A DNA stretch of 12,592 bases, taken from the NCBI GenBank assembly GCA_050486105.1, contig JBJHCR010000194.1, positions 1 through 12,592 of the forward strand, written 5' to 3'. The notes below the pieces were generated by a model. It ran no database searches and was not told the origin of the DNA. It saw only the letters and a program-made list of their open reading frames with translations. This stretch comes from JAEXNA01 sp050486105. GTDB taxonomy: Bacteria; Vulcanimicrobiota; Xenobia; Xenobiales; JADMJV01. Both the position numbers and the translations under genes were made by a program. This document shows, in pieces, positions 1 through 7,346 of the stretch (the stretch's first letter is position 1; every line of letters starts with the position of its first letter).

Positions 1-9
1 ATCCTGACG

Positions 10-1749
10 ATGGTCCGCAGTTACCCCACCCCTTGGAGGAGTGGATTGACCTCTTGCCTGTTGCTTGGGTTCTCGGTGCTGCTGGTTAAAGAAGCTCCGA
101 GGCTGGGCACCCAGGGCGGACAGACACTTTTCTTGCAGGCTCTTATGTTTGGGTTGTATCCCATTTTTTGTTCCGTGTTCTCTCGGGATAATAGAGCCAC
201 CCAACAGGCCGCATTCCAGGCTCTCTGCGCGGCAATCCTAGTTTTTCTAGGACCGTCCAGTTTGAGCCTGACGGTGCTAGCGGCCTTGTCCTTAGAATGG
301 GTACGCCGGGACTTCCTGCTCTGGGGAGCCCGCTTAGAAAGCCAGAGAGAGTTTTGGCAGAAGCGTCGCAACCAGGCTCTCGAGCGGAAGACGACCCAAG
401 TCAACTTGACCCTCCGATCCCAGTTAGTGGAGCGCAGGAACCGCTTGAGGGACTTTTTATATGAAGAGCCGTATCGTCTGTCCGTCCTAGAGTGCCGTGA
501 AAAGATCCTTGAGCTACTTCGAATCGAGTTGGGAGCTCAATTCGCAGGCTTGGTTTGCTTCAGGGGAACAGAGCCTCCGAGTTGTCTTGCCGCAAGTCCT
601 AAAGGCTTTGAGAAGCGCTTGTATTCTGAGCTCCAAAAGTTGGACCAAGGCAAGGATCTCGAAGCCAGCTTAAGGTCCCCGTCGTTGTTCTCAGTCCAGG
701 GCTTCTGGTGGCTTGCTCACCCATTTGATCACCTAGTCTTGTTGATCCGTTTTCCAGACGGTGAGCCGCCTTTGGTGGAGTGGGTCGAAGAAGCGGTGCT
801 GCTGATGGCCGTGGTGGACCGGGTCTGCCGTCAGCGGGCTTTAACCCTGGAAGCTACGAGCCAAAACGAAAAGGAAGCCGAGATTCTGACCGAACTGAAG
901 AATCAGACCCGTTCGGCCCTTAGAACCGCTGTGGCATTGCATGCAGCCCAAGGAGACCAAGAGCGCTCAAGACTTTATCGGGCTTGGCTAGACCAGGCTG
1001 AGCAAGGCACTTCTCTCAACCGGATTCTTCAGCAGGTTGTTCGGGTCGCAGAGGAGATCGAGCGCGACACCACCAGCAAGGAAGCCGAATACCAAAGATC
1101 CGAAGCTTTGACTCTGGCCCGATTGGAAGGCGAGCAGCAGTCGACCCTGGGCACTCTAGCGGCAGGTATCGCCCACGAGGTCAACACTCCTCTTGGGACC
1201 ATTCTCTTGACTATAGATTCCCTGCAGATGGGCGTGCCAGAGTATGAAGAGCCCTTGGAACAGGCCGCTCAAGAAACGTTAGCGCTGCAGACTCTGATCG
1301 AGCGCCTGTTGGCCCTATCCCGCGAGAATACCCAGCAGGCGACACGTTTTTGTTTGGGCGGCTTAGTCCAGGATCTGCTGGGGTTGATGCAAAGGGGTCT
1401 GGCCGATGAGGGCTATGTTTGCAGCTTGGAAATCCAGTCCGGCGTGGAGATTCAAGCCATCAGATCTCAAGTGCAGCAGTTAGTACTGGACTTGGTTGGA
1501 GAACTCAAGAGTTCGAGGTCCAAGGCTCACCTTGTGGTTTCGCTTCGAATGATCGAAGGTTGCCCACATTTGGAGTTTAAGGCGGAGGGTGGGTCACCCA
1601 TGGGGCCTGAGCAGTCGCAGCCATGGGCTGCGAACAGGTTGCGCGCCCTGATGACCGAATCCTTGCTCGAATCGGTGGGAGCCACGGCCAAACAAAGAAC
1701 TGATGACCAGTATCACGAAATAGTCGTTGCCTTCGGGAAGCTTAGGTAA
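10..1749 (+). CDS. Membrane histidine-kinase-like protein (HK1) with intact phosphoacceptor box and degenerate ATP-binding domain
   Basis: 579 aa. Seen: hydrophobic, probably membrane-spanning segments at about residues 11-27, 39-57 and 66-97; a charged helical stretch to about 150; a GAF-like alpha/beta region at about 158-280; a second helical, probably coiled-coil region at about 280-375; then a textbook HisKA H-box GTLAAGIAHEVNTPL with phosphoacceptor H389 (codon at 1174). The C-terminal third should be a HATPase domain but lacks its ligands. At the N-box position, D494 and E498 replace the two Asn. The G1 region (about 524-532) reads KAEGGSPMG, without the DxGxG signature. No F-box or GxGLGL G2 motif exists, and the tail after G1 is short. 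Inferred: it can dimerise, be phosphorylated and donate phosphate, but not bind ATP normally. It is first gene of the operon in this window; ATG at 10 follows a TGA at 5-7 that may end an upstream gene. Kinase-family assignment is sure; loss of activity is inferred. Confidence 0.93.
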   Translation: MVRSYPTPWRSGLTSCLLLGFSVLLVKEAPRLGTQGGQTLFLQALMFGLYPIFCSVFSRDNRATQQAAFQALCAAILVFLGPSSLSLTVLAALSLEWVRRDFLLWGARLESQREFWQKRRNQALERKTTQVNLTLRSQLVERRNRLRDFLYEEPYRLSVLECREKILELLRIELGAQFAGLVCFRGTEPPSCLAASPKGFEKRLYSELQKLDQGKDLEASLRSPSLFSVQGFWWLAHPFDHLVLLIRFPDGEPPLVEWVEEAVLLMAVVDRVCRQRALTLEATSQNEKEAEILTELKNQTRSALRTAVALHAAQGDQERSRLYRAWLDQAEQGTSLNRILQQVVRVAEEIERDTTSKEAEYQRSEALTLARLEGEQQSTLGTLAAGIAHEVNTPLGTILLTIDSLQMGVPEYEEPLEQAAQETLALQTLIERLLALSRENTQQATRFCLGGLVQDLLGLMQRGLADEGYVCSLEIQSGVEIQAIRSQVQQLVLDLVGELKSSRSKAHLVVSLRMIEGCPHLEFKAEGGSPMGPEQSQPWAANRLRALMTESLLESVGATAKQRTDDQYHEIVVAFGKLR

Positions 1750-1750
1750 A

Positions 1751-1756
1751 GGGGAG
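1751..1756 (+). promoter_or_regulatory. Shine-Dalgarno site for the response regulator gene
   Basis: GGGGAG lies directly after the HK1 stop codon (TAA, 1747-1749) and 8 nt before a TTG codon at 1765. It decides the TTG start: the protein from there begins exactly at the first beta strand of a receiver domain (MRILVVEDD). Confidence 0.7.
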
Positions 1757-1764
1757 TTGCGAAT

Positions 1765-3996
1765 TTGAGGATACTCGTAGTAGAAGATGATTTAGCCCTT
1801 CGGGAGACTTTGGTGGCTTCATTGAGGGAGCGTGGGCATGCTGTGGAGGAAGCTTCTGGGGGGGCACAAGCCATCGCCTTGGCTCAAGAGATTCCTATCG
1901 ATATCGTGATCAGCGATATCCGTATGGAAGGGACTGACGGACTGGCCGCTTTGGAGGAGGTCCAGAAAGACACTCCAGAGGTGCAAAGTCTAGTCATCAC
2001 CGGATATTCTACCGAGGCTGATTCCATTCGAGCGATCAAACTCGGGGTAGGTGACTATCTCAAGAAACCGTTTAGGATGTCCACCTTTCTCACCGCCGTG
2101 GAGCGCCTCATCGAAGCCAAGAGGATGGAGCAGAAACGCCTGATTAGGGAGTCCAGCCAAAGGCAGAGTGCCCTCTGGAGCTTGGAGAATTTCATTCATA
2201 GCTCACCCTTGGACCAGCAAACCTGCAAGACCGTGATCGATAGGGGTCGACTAGCCTATCAGGCATGCTGCGACTGCGGATTGAGTTACGCTGAGGCTGA
2301 GGAAGCTCAGATTTGCTTTTTGGTGGCCCGAGCCGCCGAACTCGCTCAGACTCCTCCGTCGTTCTTCTTGGATTCGTTGCCGGAAGGAGTGCACGAACTC
2401 TTGGGCGAGTTGAAATCGGACCACCCCTTATCCCTTGGAGCTCAGATCTGTGTTGCCGCCGGGCTCGAGCATCCCCAAAGTGGTGTTAGGGACGGAAGGG
2501 TCGATACGGCCGTTCAGGCTAGTGTGGAACGGTTGGCCCAACTCGATGCCATCTGGATGACACCGTCCCTATCCAACAGGGTCGGCGAAAGGGTTCAAGG
2601 TCGCAGACGCAAGAGTCTCCTGGCGCTAGCGCACACCCTAGAGAACAGTCAGGATCGCAGCAGCGCCATTTACGCCTATAGAGACTTGCTGACCGAACCG
2701 ACTCCTTCCCGAGAGACGGTTAAGGCCTGTCTTGCTCTGGGTCGTCTAGAGGATCGCGAGGAACACTTCACCAGAGCGGTCTCGGCGGCTCGCCGCCTGG
2801 GACCGAAGATCACCGCCGAGGTACTTTTCGGGGTTGAAGAATATCGATTTGGGCGACTAGGGCAGGTGGTGACATCAAATCTGGAGGAAGCCCTGACTCT
2901 GGCCCAAGGTAGCCGGATATTGGAAGCTCTGATCGAGACTTTGAAGGCGCATGCTACCAAAGACAAAGAGCCGGAAACTTTGCTCAAGAACCTGTCCATT
3001 CTGACACAGCCTTCTCATCTCGAGCACCTCAGGGTCAGTGCCAACTGGCTTTTCCCCTTGATCTTCAATAGTGCTCGAACCAGCGACCAACCGGCGTTCG
3101 AGCAGGCTGCTGAACTCCTCAGGCGAGACTTCAGAGCCGAAGTGGAGCGCCTCAATGGAGGTCATACAGCCGGGGAGGTCGGTCGCCCTGAGAAGGCCCC
3201 CTCAACCCGGATCGAGGTGCCTCAGACAGAGCAAGGACCTTCCCTGATTCGATTCATGTCCTTAGGCCCGTTTCGAGTTTTCGTTGGTGGTGAGCCTATT
3301 GATGACAAGAGCTGGAAAAGCCAAAAGGTCCGTTACCTTCTAGCTCACCTCGCTTATCATAACGACTCTATCGTTTCCGAAGACGTGATTTTGGAACTGT
3401 TCTGGCCCAACAGCAGCAACGCCAAGGCCAATCTGAGGCCGGCTGTTTCTTACATCAGAAGATATCTGGTGCCGGACCAGGCCAAGAGTCGACTGGACCC
3501 AGTTCTTCGGGTTGGGGAGGGCTTTCGATTGAATCCTGACCTCCACGTCTGGCACGATATCAAGGATGTCCTGCGACTAGAGAAACTGGCCGATCAGGAG
3601 TTTCAAGCTGGTAACAAGACCGAAGGATATCGCGCTCTTCAAGAGTTGGTGGGATTGTATAACGGTCCCTATTTGGATGGAAGTTATGAAGATTGGGTCT
3701 TTCCTATTCGTCAGACCTTCGACCGGATTCTGGCCAAGGCTCTCATGCGTTTGAGCGCTTTGGCACGAGAAGCCAGCCAGAATGATGAAGCCTTGGAGTA
3801 CTGCTATCGCTTGCTTGAGATCGACCCTTGTCACCAGAAAGTGCACCTGGCCATCATGAGGTTGCACCTAGAGAATGGTCGTCCGGAAGAGGCCATACGA
3901 CAGTTTCGCATCGCCGAAGAGGCTTTAGAGGAAGAGTTGGGCTTAGAGCCCAGTGAAGACCTACAGAAAGCCTATCAGCTCGCCGGTGGAGTGTGA
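1765..3996 (+). CDS. Response regulator: receiver, helical middle region, winged helix and BTAD (SARP-type) output
   Basis: 743 aa, TTG start. Receiver domain at about 1-120 with all key residues: acidic pair D8/D9, phosphoacceptor D51 (in SDIRM), T79 and K101 (in KKPF). Residues about 125-470 are a long, mostly helical region. Its first part (about 157-270) has the spacing of an HD-GYP domain but none of the HD or GYP metal ligands; the remainder looks like TPR-type helical repeats. A Pro- and charge-rich linker (about 470-492) leads to an OmpR-type winged helix (about 493-590) and a bacterial transcriptional activator domain (about 597-741), the output of SARP regulators. Inferred: a DNA-binding transcription regulator switched by phosphorylation at D51, with the phosphate most likely coming from H389 of HK1. 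It lies between the two kinase genes, 15 nt after HK1 and 3 nt before the GspF-like gene. Target promoters cannot be read from the window. Confidence 0.92.
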   Translation: MRILVVEDDLALRETLVASLRERGHAVEEASGGAQAIALAQEIPIDIVISDIRMEGTDGLAALEEVQKDTPEVQSLVITGYSTEADSIRAIKLGVGDYLKKPFRMSTFLTAVERLIEAKRMEQKRLIRESSQRQSALWSLENFIHSSPLDQQTCKTVIDRGRLAYQACCDCGLSYAEAEEAQICFLVARAAELAQTPPSFFLDSLPEGVHELLGELKSDHPLSLGAQICVAAGLEHPQSGVRDGRVDTAVQASVERLAQLDAIWMTPSLSNRVGERVQGRRRKSLLALAHTLENSQDRSSAIYAYRDLLTEPTPSRETVKACLALGRLEDREEHFTRAVSAARRLGPKITAEVLFGVEEYRFGRLGQVVTSNLEEALTLAQGSRILEALIETLKAHATKDKEPETLLKNLSILTQPSHLEHLRVSANWLFPLIFNSARTSDQPAFEQAAELLRRDFRAEVERLNGGHTAGEVGRPEKAPSTRIEVPQTEQGPSLIRFMSLGPFRVFVGGEPIDDKSWKSQKVRYLLAHLAYHNDSIVSEDVILELFWPNSSNAKANLRPAVSYIRRYLVPDQAKSRLDPVLRVGEGFRLNPDLHVWHDIKDVLRLEKLADQEFQAGNKTEGYRALQELVGLYNGPYLDGSYEDWVFPIRQTFDRILAKALMRLSALAREASQNDEALEYCYRLLEIDPCHQKVHLAIMRLHLENGRPEEAIRQFRIAEEALEEELGLEPSEDLQKAYQLAGGV

Positions 3997-3999
3997 GTT

Positions 4000-5061
4000 T
4001 TGGGGCAAGCTGCAAGACTACCGAGCCGCACTCTATCGGAGAGCTCTAAGCTTGAGATCTTGCGTCAACTCTCCCTGCAGTTCGAGGCTGGGATTCCGAT
4101 TCATCGATGTCTGGAGTTCCTAGCGAGCTCGCGCCAAGATGAGGAGCGTGAGGCTGTCGTAGCTATCCACAAGGACTTGGTTCACGGTTCTAAATTGAGC
4201 GAAGCTCTGGCCCGCTCTGGAGGTTACAGTCGAGTGGTGGTGGCGATGACCAGAACGGGAGAAGAGAGCGGTCGCCTGCATCGCACTCTAGCCTTGTGTG
4301 TGAGCTGGGGAGACCGAGACCAGCAACTCAAGAAGCGCCTTCGTGGAGTCTTGACCTATCCGGCCATCGTAGCATTCGCTGCCCTGGGTATGGCCTTTAT
4401 TCTCCTTAAGCTCTTGGTTCCACCGTTCGCCGAAGTCCTAAGGGACTTGGATGCTCCCTTGCCGGTGTTCAGTCAGGTTGTTTTTGCTCTCGCCTCCTGG
4501 GCAGAGAGTCCTTTCGTCTGGCTCGCGACTCTGCTGGTGGCCGGACAGGGAGTGTTCTGGTTGGTTCGGTCCTGGGAGCGGGAGGATTTCCGGCGAAAGC
4601 TCTCCGATCTCTTTGTCCACGTCCCGGTGGTGGGGAACCTGATCAAGCTTTCCGTGCAGGTGCGCCTTTTTCTTGCGGTGCATGCCCTGCTGGCAGCAGG
4701 AATCGACTTGGTCTCGGCTCTCAAGCACGGGCTCATGGCAGCGAACCATCCCAGCTACGACGTTTGGGGTTCTCAGGCTATGACTCGCATTCTCGATGGA
4801 GAACAGCTTTCTCAGACGATGATCGACAGCGACCTCTTTTCGAAGATCGCTTCGGCCCTGGTCAGAGTGGGAGAGCATACGGGGAAGTTGGAGCTAGCTT
4901 TTTCGAAGTCCGTGGAGCTACTCCAGCAAGACATGGAACATCAGATTGACGTCTTCGCCACCCTGATTGAACCTTTGCTCTTGCTCTTTGCCGGGGGCCT
5001 GGTGGGAGCGGTTTTGGCGGCAACCTTTCTTCCCATGTATCACTCCATAGGGCAAATATGA
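4000..5061 (+). CDS. GspF/PilC-family inner-membrane platform protein (type II secretion or type IV pilus)
   Basis: 353 aa, TTG start with a purine-rich GGTGGAG stretch 8 nt upstream, overlapping the end of the regulator gene. Two T2SSF repeats are visible, at about 20-140 and 210-335. Each has the family pattern: LRQLSLQFEAGIP / VRLFLAVHALLAAGI at the start, then LSEAL / LSQTM, then TRTGEESGRL / VRVGEHTGKL. Membrane segments lie at about 120-141, 161-180 and 322-346, and the C-terminal one ends in the typical LPMY. Proteins of this family sit in the inner membrane and connect the assembly ATPase to pilin or pseudopilin assembly. It is somewhat shorter than the usual roughly 400 aa, mainly at the N-terminus. 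No assembly ATPase, pilin or secretin gene is in the window, so pilus and secretion cannot be told apart. Its position inside a two-component operon is unusual. Confidence 0.93.
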   Translation: MGQAARLPSRTLSESSKLEILRQLSLQFEAGIPIHRCLEFLASSRQDEEREAVVAIHKDLVHGSKLSEALARSGGYSRVVVAMTRTGEESGRLHRTLALCVSWGDRDQQLKKRLRGVLTYPAIVAFAALGMAFILLKLLVPPFAEVLRDLDAPLPVFSQVVFALASWAESPFVWLATLLVAGQGVFWLVRSWEREDFRRKLSDLFVHVPVVGNLIKLSVQVRLFLAVHALLAAGIDLVSALKHGLMAANHPSYDVWGSQAMTRILDGEQLSQTMIDSDLFSKIASALVRVGEHTGKLELAFSKSVELLQQDMEHQIDVFATLIEPLLLLFAGGLVGAVLAATFLPMYHSIGQI

Positions 5062-6701
5062 ACCCGGCTCTCGATTGGGGACTCTTCTTGCTTTTATGCG
5101 GAGCCTCGCTCGGTTTCCGTCGTCCCATACTCTTGGTTTTCGCAGTTCTCGGTTTCACCTTGGCGACGGGGGTACCGCTTTCTCTCTTGCCCCTCGCTGC
5201 CGTAGGGCGGCAAGCCCTGCGCGATGAGCGGTACTTGCTTGGAGCATGCGTCTTGGCGGGAGTCCTCGGTGCGATCCTCCACGGGAGGGAAGGCGGACTG
5301 TTCTTGGCGGTGTTGCCAAGCGTGCTCGGATTGGGAGTGCTGCAGTCTAATCGTGGACCCTATTGGTTGGGTTTTGTCTGGGCTGCCTATTGGGGCGGAG
5401 TGCTCTACCATCAGCCGTGGCTGGCTGCTGTTCTTGCTTGTCTCCTGGCTCCGGTTTTCTCGGATTCCAGGGGCACGGAGTCTCCAGGTCGACTCTCTTT
5501 GGAAGAGAAGGTACAGCGGAAGAAACTGGTCAAGAGCGAACTGGAACTGCGCGGCTCCCATAGACGTTTGCAACTCACTCGCAGGCTTGCGACCACGCTG
5601 CTGAGTTCCTCTTCACCCCAAGGAGCTCAGAGTCGGATCGAGCAGGATTCCGAATTGTCGCGAGTGATCCGGGAGCCGAAGCACGAGAAGTATGAGGAAG
5701 AGGTATTTCGGCAAACTCTTTGCCATTTGGCCGAACTTGGAATCAGGGGGCTTCAGCATCGGGAACAGGAGCGTATCCAGTTGGAAGGCGCCACTCAGAA
5801 GCGCCAATCTTCAGAGGCAACTCTTCGTTCTTGGGACCATTTGTTTCGAGGCTTCCTGACCCTGTCTGAGCTAGAAAATCTCAAAGACCTAGAGGCTTTT
5901 TCAGAACGCTTTGACTCGTCTAGCTTCGGCGAGGCCGAAAAGCAATTGTGGGTCGAAGCTCTCGCCCTTTGCCACCAACGGGCGGCGCTCAGGAGCGAGG
6001 TTTCCGAACTTCAGGCCACTTTAGCGCAGCGAGAGAAGGAACTATTGGAAACCCGAAAGGTTCAAGTTGTCGGATTCCTTGCGGCCTCGCTTTCCCAACA
6101 ATTCCTGCTGCCTCTCAAGACTGTTCGAAAGGTGTTGTCGGGGGTTCATAGTGCTCGGGAAAGCCTTGAAAAGAGAAGGTTGGTGGCCTTGGCCGAGCTA
6201 GAGCGAGCAGAAAACTTGTTGCTGGAATTGAGCGGACAATCTGCTCTCAGCGACCAGGGCGATGCCCGGGTGGTCGAGGTACTCGAGGCGGTCTCAAATG
6301 CGTTCCAGGTTTCCGGGGGAGAGGTGGACTTTCAATGGGATCGATCGGCCTTAGCCGAGTTGAAAGTCCGTCTTGCTTCGGGTCGTCTACAACAAATATT
6401 GACGAACCTCATTAGGAACGCCTTGGACGCCTCTTCTGATAGTCCGGAAACGGTTTCGCTGAAGGTCACCACGCAAGACGGGAGCGTGATATTCGAGGTT
6501 ATGGATCGGGGGCCCGGGGTACCTGTGGAAATCCTTGATAGAATCTTTGATCCGTTCTTCACGACTAAAGAGGTGGGACGGGGTACCGGATTGGGACTGT
6601 CCATCGCCAAGAGTTTGGCCTTACAGGGAGGAGGCTCCCTCGAGTTTCATCCTCGAGAAGGGGGAGGAGCGATCTTCGTCCTAAGCTTACCGGCTCTTTA
6701 G
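5058..6701 (+). CDS. Membrane histidine-kinase-like protein (HK2) with intact ATP-binding domain but no phosphoacceptor histidine
   Basis: 547 aa; its ATG overlaps the GspF-like stop codon (ATGA, 5058-5061), suggesting translational coupling. Seen: five or six hydrophobic segments within about residues 4-133; a long charged helical, probably coiled-coil region (about 145-335); a dimerisation helix in which the H-box position reads GFLAASLSQQFLLPL. This aligns without gaps to the HK1 box, but Q347 (codon at 6096) stands where the histidine should be. The HATPase domain is complete: N-box N450 and N454 (TNLIRNALDA), G1 D483/G485/G487 (DRGPGVP), F-box IFDPFFTTK from about 496, and G2 GRGTGLGLSIAKS with G509, G511 and G513. 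Inferred: it binds and hydrolyses ATP but cannot autophosphorylate, so its substrate is probably the histidine of another protein, with HK1 the obvious candidate. The gene ends tail to tail with the - strand HsdM-like gene. Confidence 0.94.
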   Translation: MNPALDWGLFLLLCGASLGFRRPILLVFAVLGFTLATGVPLSLLPLAAVGRQALRDERYLLGACVLAGVLGAILHGREGGLFLAVLPSVLGLGVLQSNRGPYWLGFVWAAYWGGVLYHQPWLAAVLACLLAPVFSDSRGTESPGRLSLEEKVQRKKLVKSELELRGSHRRLQLTRRLATTLLSSSSPQGAQSRIEQDSELSRVIREPKHEKYEEEVFRQTLCHLAELGIRGLQHREQERIQLEGATQKRQSSEATLRSWDHLFRGFLTLSELENLKDLEAFSERFDSSSFGEAEKQLWVEALALCHQRAALRSEVSELQATLAQREKELLETRKVQVVGFLAASLSQQFLLPLKTVRKVLSGVHSARESLEKRRLVALAELERAENLLLELSGQSALSDQGDARVVEVLEAVSNAFQVSGGEVDFQWDRSALAELKVRLASGRLQQILTNLIRNALDASSDSPETVSLKVTTQDGSVIFEVMDRGPGVPVEILDRIFDPFFTTKEVGRGTGLGLSIAKSLALQGGGSLEFHPREGGGAIFVLSLPAL

Positions 6702-7324
6702 TCCTCCACGTTCTCCTCGGTGTTGACGTAACCGAGCTCTTGGAGAAACTCCACCATTCCAGTTCGTTCTTTGGGGGCAGAGGGCCAGAGTTCTTGGAGT
6801 CTTTGCAGGCTGAGCGGCCTAGGTCCTTGGAGGCCGTGGATGTTTTGGAGTTGAGCGAAGGCTGCCTCTGCGGTTGCTGCTAGCACCGCAGGTGAGATGT
6901 CGCGGTTGCGTAAGCTGAGGGCGTCAAAGTGTTGTAGAACCGCCACCAATTTGGAGTCCGGCAGATGGTCTGAATGAGAGAAATCGAGTCCAGTGAAGCT
7001 TCCTGCCAAGACCGGATTAGCTGATTCAAGAGCTTGGAGTGCTCGGTTGAGGGCTTTTCCACGGTTAGAATCTAGCTGAAGCACCTCGGTCCAATGATGT
7101 TCAGCCGGAACGACCGGACGCAAGTGGACTTGCTCTTCGGACGAGGAGTCGTCAGCTTGAGACTGCTTCTGTGAATCTTCCTCCCAAAGGTCGCATAGTC
7201 TTTTGAAAAATAGCAACCCAAAAAGATGGTCCTCCAGACCGTCCCACCGGGCTTCCTCACCCTTTAAGAGTGCTCCGGCCTGGAATAACTGGTTTTCTAG
7301 TTTGGGAGAAGTGAGAGGACTCAA
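6698..7324 (-). CDS. Orphan HsdM N-terminal-domain-like protein (type I restriction methyltransferase, no catalytic domain)
   Basis: 208 aa from a TTG at 7324, chosen because GGAGG lies 9 nt upstream and because a longer start would run into the preceding gene. Residues about 9-160 follow the N-terminal helical domain of HsdM, the modification subunit of type I restriction systems. Landmarks are LENQLFQAGALLKG (about 9-22), HLFGLLFFKRLCDLWEE (about 33-49), VPAEHHW (72-78), then GKALNRALQALESANPVL. In full HsdM proteins the next part is the SAM-binding and NPPF catalytic domain. Here the similarity stops at the helix equivalent to YEYLLGKFA, and an unrelated tail of about 50 residues ends the protein. 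No hsdR or hsdS gene is nearby. It follows the FecR-like gene by 22 nt and may share its transcript. It could be a decayed fragment or a domesticated protein-protein or DNA-binding module; methylation activity is not expected. Confidence 0.75.
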   Translation of the reverse strand: MSPLTSPKLENQLFQAGALLKGEEARWDGLEDHLFGLLFFKRLCDLWEEDSQKQSQADDSSSEEQVHLRPVVPAEHHWTEVLQLDSNRGKALNRALQALESANPVLAGSFTGLDFSHSDHLPDSKLVAVLQHFDALSLRNRDISPAVLAATAEAAFAQLQNIHGLQGPRPLSLQRLQELWPSAPKERTGMVEFLQELGYVNTEENVED

Positions 7325-7346
7325 GGAACCTAACCTCCATGTCTGG

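Noticed and set aside
1420..1749. HK1 ATP domain lost through a frameshift
   Set aside because: No N-box, DxGxG or GxGLGL motif appears in the other two + frames of this stretch, and the frame stays open with coding-like composition to its stop.
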